Assembly: GCF_000424545.1 (NCBI RefSeq)
Contig: NZ_AUKC01000018.1
Span: forward strand, 1 to 64,000
Direction of reading: 5' to 3'
Source: Butyrivibrio sp. NC3005
GTDB lineage: Bacteria; Bacillota; Clostridia; Lachnospirales; Lachnospiraceae
Length of the DNA: 64,000 nucleotides
Shown here one piece after another: positions 1 through 7,638 of the stretch; position 1 is the first letter of the stretch, and every line of letters starts with the position of its first letter. A program made the translations under genes and the position numbers. Below the pieces are notes generated by a model that ran no database searches, was not told the origin of the DNA, and saw only the letters and a list, made by a program, of their open reading frames with translations.

Positions 1-82
1 GATTGACATTATACCAAAAAAGGGAGGTCAATGCTCTTTTTATTTAAATCTCCCGAGAATAAAGGATTTAATAACAAAAAGG

Positions 83-100
83 AGTGTCAGATTTGACACT
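83..100. promoter_or_regulatory. Perfect inverted repeat upstream of gpx
   Basis: A 7-bp perfect inverted repeat (AGTGTCA, 4-nt spacer GATT, TGACACT) lies 12 bp before the Shine-Dalgarno of the peroxidase gene. It could be an operator for the OhrR-type regulator encoded next, or a hairpin in the leader. It does not look like the AT-rich operator known for Bacillus OhrR, and no second copy was seen before the regulator gene, so the role is open. Confidence 0.4.
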
Positions 101-126
101 ACCCGTAAGGCAAAGGAGGGCTTTTT

Positions 127-669
127 ATGAGTATTTATGATTTAAGTGTAACTGCAGCTTCAGGCGAAGAGATTTCTATGAAGAATTACGAGAAAAAGGT
201 AGTTCTTATTGTAAACACTGCGACAGGATGCGGATTTACACCTCATTATAAAGATATTGAAGCAATGTATGAGAAATATCACGATAGAGGATTTGAAGTT
301 ATTGATATACCTTGTAATCAGTTTGCAGGTCAGACACCAGGAACTGATGACGAAATTCATGAGTTCTGTACACTTAAGTACAATACACAGTTTCCACAGA
401 TGAAGAAGTCTGACGTAAATGGTGAGAATGCAATACCATTGTTTAAATATTTGAAAGAGCAAAAGGGATTTGAAGGATTTGGAAAAGGACCTAAAGCACT
501 TGCAATGAGCGCAATGCTTTCTAAAATCGATAAAGATTATAAAAATAATTCCGAAATTAAATGGAATTTCACCAAGTTCGTTGTAGACAGGTCTGGCAAT
601 GTTGTGGCTAGATTTGAACCTACTGCAAAGATGGAACTGGTAGATAAGTGTATAGAAGAACTGTTATAA
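127..669 (+). CDS. Glutathione peroxidase family protein (Cys type, probably thioredoxin-dependent)
   Basis: Cytosolic thiol peroxidase of the GPx family that reduces hydrogen peroxide and organic hydroperoxides. The 180 residues match the usual length of non-selenium GPx. The peroxidatic residue is Cys35 in NTATGCGFTP, where animal enzymes carry selenocysteine. Gln69 (in CNQFAGQ), Trp146 and Asn147 (WNFTKF) complete the catalytic tetrad. Cys81 (FCTLKYNTQFP) sits where thioredoxin-dependent GPx enzymes have their resolving cysteine, so thioredoxin is the likelier reductant than glutathione; that part is inference. A strong Shine-Dalgarno (AAAGGAGGG, 112-120) fixes the ATG. An OhrR-type regulator follows after 62 bp on the same strand, which fits a peroxide-stress pair. 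Confidence 0.93.
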   Translation: MSIYDLSVTAASGEEISMKNYEKKVVLIVNTATGCGFTPHYKDIEAMYEKYHDRGFEVIDIPCNQFAGQTPGTDDEIHEFCTLKYNTQFPQMKKSDVNGENAIPLFKYLKEQKGFEGFGKGPKALAMSAMLSKIDKDYKNNSEIKWNFTKFVVDRSGNVVARFEPTAKMELVDKCIEELL

Positions 670-731
670 GCTGCAGATAAACAATAAGCATGAAATACGA
701 GTTTATTAAAGAGTAATTAAAAGAGGGTATT

Positions 732-1172
732 ATGGCACAAGAATATGAACAGCTGCTGTTAAAAAATCAATTATGTTTTCCACTATATGCTTGTGGACGC
801 AAAATAGTAAGTGAATACACTCCTTTTTTGAAACCGCTTAATCTTACATACACTCAGTATGTTGTTTTTATGGTTCTTTGGGAAAAAGAAAGCATAAGTG
901 TTGGTCAACTTGGCAGTACACTTCATTTAGATGCCGGAACTCTTACACCTCTTTTGAAAAAACTGGAAAAAGAAGATTATGTAACAAGAAAACGTTCTAA
1001 GGAAGATGAACGTGTTACTATAATAAGTATTACTGAAAAAGGAAAAGCGCTTAAAGAGAAGTGTAAGGATATACCGCTTGAACTTACAAAGAAAAAGTCT
1101 CCGCTAAATGAAGCGGAGACAAAAACACTTTATACATTATTGTATAAACTTCTTGAAGAAGATGAGTTATAA
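732..1172 (+). CDS. ohrR: MarR/OhrR family organic-peroxide sensing regulator
   Basis: Winged-helix dimeric repressor of the MarR family, closest to OhrR of Bacillus. The segment around Cys15 (KNQLCFPLYA) reproduces the redox-sensing cysteine region, and Tyr19, Tyr29 and Tyr40 sit at the spacing of the tyrosines that contact it in Bacillus OhrR. The DNA-binding part (about residues 55-100) has the LDAGTLTPLLKKLE helix and the KRSKEDERV wing typical of the family. Two extra cysteines, Cys21 and Cys111, are present, so a two-cysteine disulfide switch is possible. It follows the peroxidase gene co-directionally and probably controls it. No terminator was seen between the two. Confidence 0.88.
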   Translation: MAQEYEQLLLKNQLCFPLYACGRKIVSEYTPFLKPLNLTYTQYVVFMVLWEKESISVGQLGSTLHLDAGTLTPLLKKLEKEDYVTRKRSKEDERVTIISITEKGKALKEKCKDIPLELTKKKSPLNEAETKTLYTLLYKLLEEDEL

Positions 1173-1192
1173 AGTAATAACATAATGATGAA

Positions 1193-2311
1193 TTATGAAG
1201 TTACAAGTCCGAGGCGAACAATCTTTCCGTCTTTAATATCTAGATGAAGACCTGTTGCACTTTCAACTTCCTGTCCACGGATTGAGAGGTAATACTGCAA
1301 TACTTCTTTGACTTTCTTAAGGTTAGAGTTTGCCTCGAATTCATTTCCGGCATCAATATCGCCATATTCTATGGATTTACTATCTCCTGTTAAGGTAATA
1401 TTTTGAACATATTCCATTCCCCAATCATCATGAACTGCACCTTCTACTTTGTTATCATTACAGTACAGTTTTTCAACAGATAGACTAAAAACTCCATCTT
1501 TTTCTTCAAATGCTGTTACCATATCACAGTAGGATGTGTAATTGCCGTCTGGAAGCTGATTAGCAGTAACTTCTGGTGCGTTTGCTTTTTCTGCATCTTT
1601 TTTAGCCTTATGCATATCGCAAATTGTATATGCTACTGCAGAAATATCAAATCCATCAAGGTCTGTGCCTGTAACGGTAAGAGTGTAAGTAAGGCTTGTA
1701 TCACTAAAATACCAATATGCTACATCTACAGTTTTGTCAGTATCTATTTTTCTCTTGAAATAAACAGGCTGTCCATCGTGCATTTCTTTGGAATCGCTGT
1801 CCCATTCATCATAGTTATATCCAGAAATACAGTCACTTGGTCGTTTTGCTTTTTGCATTCTTGCAACATAATCAACAGATGTATATTCATCTGACATAGT
1901 AAATGTAACTTCACCAAGAGGTACAACTTCTGTATATTCATTTAATTTTGAATCATGGTTTATATTCCCCAGAAGAGCATCATCTTCACAAATTTTGTAT
2001 GTGACATTTAAAGCTCCATCTGGGATTTCAAAATCGGATTCCATTTCCCTGGCAAATTCGTCCTTAGTAACAGTTTTCCATGGATTTGAAGCATCTTGTG
2101 AAGTCTTAGTTTCTTCGTTCTGTAAATTATCCCTGCTTGAAGAATCATCATTTTTCTTAGTAGAACTGCTTGAAGAAGACAAATCTGCAGATGTTTTTGT
2201 AGTAGAATCTATAGATTCATTTTTGGAGGAATTATTTTCGTTTCCCTTACTACTGCATCCGCAAAGAAGTACTACTGTTAATCCGATTACAATAATCTTT
2301 TTCTTTATCAT
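1193..2311 (-). CDS. Putative lipoprotein with Ser-rich linker, function unknown
   Basis: A 372-residue secreted lipoprotein. The N-terminus has a Lys-rich start, a hydrophobic core and a lipobox ending at Cys19 (LLCGC), so it should be lipid-anchored outside the membrane. Residues about 20-75 are low complexity, rich in Ser, Asn, Asp and Lys, and form a flexible linker. The remaining 300 residues look globular and acidic; I do not recognise the fold. AAAGGAG on the minus strand directly before the ATG supports the start. The gene is convergent with ohrR and separated from it by only 20 bp. Nothing in the context suggests a substrate. Confidence 0.8.
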   Translation of the reverse strand: MIKKKIIVIGLTVVLLCGCSSKGNENNSSKNESIDSTTKTSADLSSSSSSTKKNDDSSSRDNLQNEETKTSQDASNPWKTVTKDEFAREMESDFEIPDGALNVTYKICEDDALLGNINHDSKLNEYTEVVPLGEVTFTMSDEYTSVDYVARMQKAKRPSDCISGYNYDEWDSDSKEMHDGQPVYFKRKIDTDKTVDVAYWYFSDTSLTYTLTVTGTDLDGFDISAVAYTICDMHKAKKDAEKANAPEVTANQLPDGNYTSYCDMVTAFEEKDGVFSLSVEKLYCNDNKVEGAVHDDWGMEYVQNITLTGDSKSIEYGDIDAGNEFEANSNLKKVKEVLQYYLSIRGQEVESATGLHLDIKDGKIVRLGLVTS

Positions 2312-2410
2312 TATAATCTCCTTTCGTTTTTCTTACTTTATTTTATCAGAAAAAATGTTGTTTGCGACTCTTTTTTATTGATAGAATAAGTGGTGTCATT
2401 ACTTATAGTT

Positions 2411-2489
2411 TTTTGTCACTGCGTTCCAAAAACTACGCAAACTGGCCATTTGAAAAGGCTTCGCCTTGGACCAGTTTGCCACTTGACTT
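2411..2489 (+). repeat. Dispersed intergenic repeat A, copy 1
   Basis: A 79-bp segment that aligns without gaps to 52497-52575, with roughly three quarters of bases identical by hand alignment. Both copies are bounded by a 9-bp inverted repeat (GCAAACTGG 2437-2445 and CCAGTTTGC 2471-2479 here). An inner AAGGC-TTC-GCCTT hairpin is present here and weaker in the other copy. The outer stem survives in the second copy through a G-T wobble, which suggests selection on the structure. Function unknown. Confidence 0.7.
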
Positions 2490-2739
2490 TTGTTCTCACG
2501 AAACTCGCAGTAAATGCGAGTTTATGAATATAAGTGACAAGAAGTCATGACTTCTTGCTGAGATTTAGGATAATCATCAGCAAGAATCCTGCTTTGCAGG
2601 ACAAAATTTGTCTTAACGACAAATTTTGGTCTGATACGGTTTTTGATTTTCCTGATGAAAACAAAAACCTATACTTTATTGTTTTGAATACTTAGTAGAT
2701 TAGTTTTACTGGCTTGTAATATTTCATGAGCAGAACTGT

Positions 2740-2799
2740 TTATAAACGTTGGTACTTATGCGCTGTTTTTTAGCGCATTACGTACCACTACGTTTATAA
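2740..2799. repeat. Long three-segment hairpin
   Basis: Ten base pairs (2740-2749 with 2790-2799) enclose five (2751-2755 with 2782-2786) and then seven (2758-2764 with 2772-2778), around a T-rich 7-nt loop. There is no following T-run, so it is not an ordinary terminator. It could be a regulatory RNA stem or a remnant of a small inverted-repeat element. Confidence 0.6.
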
Positions 2800-2801
2800 T
2801 C

Positions 2802-2853
2802 AAGCGAAAGCGTGTCTGCGACGAAATATACAAACAGTAAAACGGACTATATA
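2802..2853 (+). repeat. Dispersed intergenic repeat B, copy 1
   Basis: This 52-bp segment aligns without gaps to 24922-24973, with 41 of 52 positions identical in a hand alignment. Shared blocks are AAGC, CGTG, CGACGAAA, AGTAAAA, GGA and TATATA. Both copies lie in the same orientation about 90-140 bp upstream of a gene start (the response regulator here, the polysaccharide deacetylase for the other copy). It may be a conserved leader or promoter-proximal element, or a decayed mobile repeat. Confidence 0.6.
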
Positions 2854-2944
2854 GAAACAATAAAGCATAATTTATGGTCCTGATTAAAAGAAAGTGATTC
2901 AAAATATTCTAGTAATAACAAAATAAAAGTGCGAGGGAATTTTT

Positions 2945-3607
2945 ATGCTGGACATTATAATCGTTGAAGATAACAAAGAAATTGGAGGTCTTTTATGTGA
3001 TTTCCTAAGAAAAGAAAATTATACTGTGAGTATTGCTCAAACAGGTGAAAAAGCACTTGAATTATTTGAGGCTTATGGAGCCAAACTAATAGTTCTTGAT
3101 CTTATGTTACCTGGAATTGACGGATTTTTTGTATGCTCCAAAATCAGAGAAAATTCTAATGCCCATATTATGATTGCAAGTGCAAGAACATCAAAAGATG
3201 ACAAGCTCAAAGGTCTGGGAATCGGAGCAGACGACTACATAGAAAAACCGTACGATATTGATATTCTTCTGGCAAAGATAAAAGGAGTTTTCAAGCGTAA
3301 ATATGCTTTAGATGAGATGGTTTCTGACGAAATAACAATAAATACTGTTACGAATAGTATTTTTGTAAGAGGAGCATATATAGAATCAACAGCCAAAGAG
3401 TTCGAGCTTTTAAAACTATTAATGGAGAATAAGGGCATTACATTAAAAAAAGAATATCTGTTCAATAATATATGGGGAAGCGATAGCGATTCAGAACTAC
3501 AGACATTAACAGTTCATATCAAATGGCTAAGGCAGAAAATAGAAGATAATCCAAAGAATCCTAAACATCTTATTACAGAATGGGGAGTGGGGTACCGATT
3601 TGAATAA
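2945..3607 (+). CDS. OmpR/PhoB family response regulator
   Basis: Cytosolic transcription factor with a receiver domain (about residues 1-115) and an OmpR-type winged helix (about 125-218). The phospho-acceptor is Asp52 in VLDLMLPG, the acidic pocket is Glu8-Asp9, and Lys103 lies in the conserved EKPYD motif. The C-terminal motif ending GVGYRFE is the usual wing of the family. The gene overlaps the histidine kinase that follows by 8 bp, so the two are translationally coupled. It lies upstream of a broken ABC transporter, in the order seen for antibiotic-sensing systems, which suggests that the transporter was once its target. Confidence 0.93.
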   Translation: MLDIIIVEDNKEIGGLLCDFLRKENYTVSIAQTGEKALELFEAYGAKLIVLDLMLPGIDGFFVCSKIRENSNAHIMIASARTSKDDKLKGLGIGADDYIEKPYDIDILLAKIKGVFKRKYALDEMVSDEITINTVTNSIFVRGAYIESTAKEFELLKLLMENKGITLKKEYLFNNIWGSDSDSELQTLTVHIKWLRQKIEDNPKNPKHLITEWGVGYRFE

Positions 3608-4823
3608 GTATAAAAAGTTTGCATTGTGTACTATCTTAATAGAAATCGTCCTTATTATTATCTGTAATGTGTATATTTTAAAAAACAATAACAGTCAACA
3701 GGGCAGAAAGTATTTAGTAGATATAAGCCGAATAGTCACAAGGGTTGAAAAAGGCGAATCCATTCAAAATATAGATTTAAATAAGTATAAAACAATTGTA
3801 TCAATAAAAGAGTTTGATCCATACTACCGCTCAAAATATGATTATACAGTCGAAGAGTTAAATGGAAAGCTCTATAGATTTGAGTATTATCCTGTTGATA
3901 ACTCTTTTGTAATATGGCATGTGAATAAAATTCTTACCATAATGCTTGTTTTTTCTATAGTTCTACTAGCTTTTGTGGGAAAAAAGATAATTTATCCATT
4001 TATAAGTATCAAAACACTTCCACAAGAGCTGGCCAAAGGAAATCTTTCAATTCCAATAAAAGAAGAAAAAAGCAAATTTTTCGGGAGTTTTTTGTGGGGG
4101 ATGGATATGTTAAGGGAAAAACTCGAAGATGATAAGAGAAATGAACTTGAACTTATTAAAGAGCGCAAAACTTTGATTCTATCTTTGTCACATGATATAA
4201 AAACACCTCTTTCTGCAATAGATTTATATGCTAGAGCTTTGAAGAATAACTTATATAAAGAAGAGAAGAAGAAAATAGAAGCCTTAGAAGGGATAGAGAA
4301 GAATGTTTTTGAGATAAAAAAGTATGTCAATGAAATTTTAGAAGCCGCCAGAAAAGATTTTCTTTCTTTAAGTGTAGAGAATACAGAGGTGTATCTTTTC
4401 GATGTTATAAAAGAAATAGAAAAGTATTATACAGAGAAAATGATGCATCTCCATATAGATTTTAAAATTTTTGATACTGACAATTGTTTTATATATGGCG
4501 ATTTCAATCGTATCGTAGAAGTATTTCAAAATGTTATAGAAAATGCTGTTAAATATGGAGATGGAAAAAAGATTGAAATATCTTTTTCTGAGGAAGAAGA
4601 ATGCAGACTTATAACTGTCAGCAACACAGGATGCAGCGTTAAACAGGATGAAATACCTCATTTATTTGACTCTTTCTATAGGGGAAGCAATAGCGAAGGC
4701 ATACAGGGAAGTGGATTGGGATTGTATATATGCAAAGAAATAATGAAAAAAATGGATGGAGATATTTTTGCAGAAATAAAAGGTGATATTTTCGCTGTGA
4801 CACTCGTGACAAAAAAATTATGA
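3600..4823 (+). CDS. Membrane sensor histidine kinase
   Basis: Partner kinase of the preceding response regulator. The first membrane helix is at about residues 7-27. An extracellular loop of about 75 residues follows, then a second helix at about 107-128 and a short linker to the dimerisation domain. The phospho-accepting His198 lies in SLSHDIKTPLSA. The ATPase domain has the N box (FQNVIENAVKYG) and the G2 box (GSGLGLYICKEI). Translation starts at TTG 3600 inside the regulator gene; an ATG is not available nearby. The small sensor loop gives no clue to the ligand. The downstream transporter genes are truncated, so the system may now be orphaned. Confidence 0.92.
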   Translation: MNKYKKFALCTILIEIVLIIICNVYILKNNNSQQGRKYLVDISRIVTRVEKGESIQNIDLNKYKTIVSIKEFDPYYRSKYDYTVEELNGKLYRFEYYPVDNSFVIWHVNKILTIMLVFSIVLLAFVGKKIIYPFISIKTLPQELAKGNLSIPIKEEKSKFFGSFLWGMDMLREKLEDDKRNELELIKERKTLILSLSHDIKTPLSAIDLYARALKNNLYKEEKKKIEALEGIEKNVFEIKKYVNEILEAARKDFLSLSVENTEVYLFDVIKEIEKYYTEKMMHLHIDFKIFDTDNCFIYGDFNRIVEVFQNVIENAVKYGDGKKIEISFSEEEECRLITVSNTGCSVKQDEIPHLFDSFYRGSNSEGIQGSGLGLYICKEIMKKMDGDIFAEIKGDIFAVTLVTKKL

Positions 4824-5007
4824 TTTTTGCCTGTTTCGTTCAGAATCATTTTGGGGATTTAATGAATGATTAATAATTGGTGCATTATATTAAATATTGT
4901 AATCAGCAAGGATGCGTTTCCAAAGGCCTGGAGGTTAAAGAAAAGCGTATATAAAGGCACAAAATAAGTTTTAATCCAACAGAGGTTATGAAGAGAAAGG
5001 AAGAATC

Positions 5008-6281
5008 ATGTATTTTAGAATCTTAAGACGTGATGTGAAGCGAAAGAAAACGATGAATTTCATATTGTTGTTATTCACGATTCTTGCTTCAACGTTTGTA
5101 TCGAGTGGACTTAGCAATGTTGTTAATGTAATGAGTGGTACTGATTATTATTTTGAACAGGCGGGACTAGGTGATTATATTATCATTACACAAAATGGTG
5201 ATGGCAAAGTTGAAAACATATTGGAGAAATCCAAAGAAGTGACAGGATATAAAAAAGAGGAATGTTGTTGGGCATCAAAAGATGATCTTACTGCTAATGG
5301 ACATAAGGTTGAAATGAAGAATAATACATTTTTGATTCAGCCGTTACAGGAAAATGGTCTTAGTTATTTTAATGAAGATAACACGAAGCTTACACATGTA
5401 GATCAGGGTAAGATTTATGTAACAGCAGGTTTTCTTAAAGATAACAATATAGAAGTAGGAGATACATTAAGGCTAACCTTCAACCAAAAGACTTTTACTT
5501 TTGATATTGCAGGTGAAATCAAAGATGCGCTCCTTGGTTCCGTTATGATGGGAAATACAAGATTTATCATAAGTAACGAAGATTACCAAAGGTATACAAG
5601 TGACTCTAAAATAAAAGACTATAAGGGATGCATCTATAATATTGATACAGATGATGTAAAGATTCTTATCAATGATATAGCTGACGTAGAAGGTGTATTA
5701 TTTGCTGACGGAAAAGATGTTATAAAAATCTGCTACATTATGGAAATGATTGTAGCCATGATAGTACTAATCCTTAGTGTCTGTCTGATTATAGTATCTT
5801 TTGTACTTTTAAAGTTTGTAATAGCATTCTCTATTAGTGAAGAGTATCGTGAAATTGGCGTGATGAAGGCAATTGGAATAAGTAATTTCAAGATAAGAAG
5901 CCTTTATATGATTAAGTATCTTGTTATGGCACTTCTCGGAGGACTTCTAGGTTTTCTTATTGGAATTCCATTTGGAAATATTCTGATACAGTCAGTGTCT
6001 CAAAAGATGATTTTAGGTAATGAATTTGGAGTATTGTTAAATGTAACAGGTTCAGTTTTTGTAGTTATCATAATGAGCTTTTTTGCATATCTTTGCACAG
6101 GAAAGATAAAAAAAGTTACACCTGTAGATGCAATTAGAAGTGGACAAACAGGTGAAAGATACGACAAAAAAATGATGTTTCCTCTTAGAAAATCTGTTTT
6201 GGGTAATGCTGTGTATATGGCAGTAAATGATGTTGTAAGTTCGCCCAGACGTTTCTTTACAATTATTATTTCGTTCTTTTT
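5008..6281 (+). pseudogene. Truncated FtsX/MacB-type ABC transporter permease
   Basis: The first about 424 codons encode an ABC permease of the FtsX-like type: an N-terminal helix, an extracytoplasmic domain (about residues 45-240), then three helices around the EYREIGVMKAIGIS coupling motif (about 280-295). Full-length relatives continue with a second membrane block, but here the family sequence stops at about codon 424 (SPRRFFTIIISFF). The same open frame runs on to 6375 with about 30 residues that are out-of-frame ATPase sequence. The break coincides with the entry into the ATPase fragment that follows, so I read it as a deletion junction. A truncated membrane protein may still be made. 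Confidence 0.8.
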
Positions 6282-6845
6282 GATGGAAAAGATATATCAA
6301 AGCTTTCTTCAAAGGAACTTGCAGATGTACGACTTAACAAGATGGGATTTATTTTCCAGCAGATGCAAATGTTGAAGAATCTTACAATAATGGATAATAT
6401 CTTGATTCCTGCTATGGAGAAAAATGATAAAAGAAAAGAAAGGCGCCAAAAAGTCAAAAGAGCAGAAGAACTTTTAAGAAAATTATCTATTATCGATGTT
6501 GCTGATAATGATATCAATGAAGTGTCAGGAGGCCAGCTCCAAAGAGCGTGTATCTGTAGAAGTATGATTAATAATCCGAAGATTATTTTTGCAGATGAGC
6601 CTACAGGAGCACTTAACAGGACTGCATCAACAGAAGTAATGGATGAACTTGTTAAGCTTAACAATGAAGGAACTACTATCATGATGGTTACGCATGATCC
6701 GAAGATTGCTGCAAAATGTAAAAAGGTATTCTATATTGTGGATGGTAATATCAAAGGTGAATACGAAAATGTTACTAATGAGCATACCTCTGAACAGGAT
6801 AGAGAGCGAAGATTGAATAACTGGCTCATGGATCTTGGCTGGTAA
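6282..6845 (+). pseudogene. ABC transporter ATPase, 5' half deleted
   Basis: From 6282 the reading frame shifts to DGKDISKLSSKELADVR and then KMGFIFQQ, the typical Q-loop region of a MacB/LolD/BceA-type ATPase. It continues through the signature VSGGQLQRA, Walker B (IIFADEPTG) and the H-loop (MMVTHD) to a normal C-terminus. The Walker A/P-loop and about 70 upstream residues are missing, and no start codon with a Shine-Dalgarno precedes it; the first ATG in frame is 6342. ATP binding should be lost. The junction with the permease lies at the TTTTTGATGG stretch (6277-6286). Original gene order cannot be deduced from this window. Confidence 0.8.
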
Positions 6846-6896
6846 TGTATAAGGTAATTTAACAGGGATTTTTTAAGCAAGATTTTCGAATATTTA

Positions 6897-6925
6897 TTGC
6901 TAGTGATGCCAACAAAGTGTATAAT
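6897..6925 (+). promoter_or_regulatory. Sigma-A promoter for the 7062 gene
   Basis: TTGCTA (6897-6902), a 17-bp spacer and a perfect TATAAT (6920-6925). This predicts transcription starting about 6932 and a leader of about 130 nt before the gene at 7062. Confidence 0.6.
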
Positions 6926-7061
6926 ATTTTTTGTTCAGAAAAGATAAGGATGCTGCCTGTAAGTTAAATGATTTAAGCGTCATAAGTGTTTCTAATCTTT
7001 GGTGCCGATGTCATAATCATGGCAGTAATATAAGTAAGAGGGAATTCGGAGGATTAGAACA

Positions 7062-7424
7062 ATGTCAAGCATTATAACAGAATCCCAGCATTTTAATAAT
7101 GAGATTCCGTTTTGTACGGTTTATTCTTTAAGAGATAAAAAAGAGTTAGAGCGTATTTTCCTAAAACATCGCATTTCCTATTATCTTGATTGGCAAAAAC
7201 AATCTTTATGGCAGAAAATTTTTGGTGGACGTAAGGGATCCGATAGAATTAATTGCCTGGTTAAGATTAATAGAGCGGATGTCGAACGTGCAAGAGAACT
7301 TGTTAAGAACATTACTGGTCTGAAAATGAAAGAACTTATCGGAAACACAGAAAATCGTCAGGTTACAAAGAGAGCTCTGATGGATGAAGAGATGGATCTT
7401 GATAAGGAAGATGAAGAAATGTAA
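7062..7424 (+). CDS. Conserved hypothetical protein, possibly DUF2007-like
   Basis: A 120-residue soluble protein of unknown function. Residues about 15-90 (FCTVYSLRDKKELERIFLKHRISYYLDWQ and then VKINRADVERARELV) have the alternating pattern of small ferredoxin-like domains in which one chain element pairs with a shallow helix. DUF2007 is a possible match, but this is a guess from pattern. The last 20 residues are very acidic. CGGAGG 12 bp before the ATG supports the start. It is a single transcription unit with its own promoter (6897-6925) and terminator (7494-7563). Confidence 0.65.
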   Translation: MSSIITESQHFNNEIPFCTVYSLRDKKELERIFLKHRISYYLDWQKQSLWQKIFGGRKGSDRINCLVKINRADVERARELVKNITGLKMKELIGNTENRQVTKRALMDEEMDLDKEDEEM

Positions 7425-7493
7425 TTATTCTAGGAAGATGATTTTTAAGAGCTGAAATTCTTGAATGATTTTGTAGGAGTAATTATCAAAAGG

Positions 7494-7563
7494 GTCTGTA
7501 TGGGAGGAATAGTGCTATCTTTAGACAAGTGATAGCAGCTTTTGTTCATACAGATCTTTTTTT
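7494..7563 (+). terminator. Branched intrinsic terminator
   Basis: The outer stem GTCTGTATG (7494-7502) pairs with CATACAGAT (7547-7555), an inner hairpin TGCTATC/GATAGCA (7513-7519 with 7531-7537) sits inside, and seven T residues follow. The fold is more elaborate than a simple terminator. It ends the 7062 gene and precedes the rRNA methyltransferase. Confidence 0.7.
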
Positions 7564-7638
7564 GAGCTATAAATAATAAAATGGTACTTTTTTAGATAAA
7601 TGTAATGTTAAACTCCTTTGAAAGGTGGATATAGTAGA

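Larger units (their letters stand above)
2312..2944. other. Intergenic region dense in inverted repeats
   Basis: No supported gene is present in 633 bp; the longest frame (2362-2550) overlaps structured repeats and has no family resemblance. The stretch holds one copy of dispersed repeat A (2411-2489), a 9-bp perfect hairpin (2501-2509 with 2515-2523), a 20-bp perfect palindrome (2538-2557), a 6-bp hairpin (2587-2601), an 11-bp perfect hairpin (2602-2612 with 2618-2628), a 13-bp hairpin with one bulge (2638-2669), a three-segment 22-bp hairpin (2740-2799), and one copy of dispersed repeat B (2802-2853). Confidence 0.75.

Noticed and set aside
31-96. A 21-codon frame upstream of gpx with a GGGAGG before its ATG
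   Set aside because: The spacing between the possible ribosome site and the ATG is only 3 bases, the frame ends inside the palindrome, and nothing else supports a leader peptide.
2362-2550. Open frame of 62 codons in the repeat-rich intergenic region
   Set aside because: It spans repeat A and two hairpins, has no ribosome site and no family resemblance; the second repeat copy does not keep it open.
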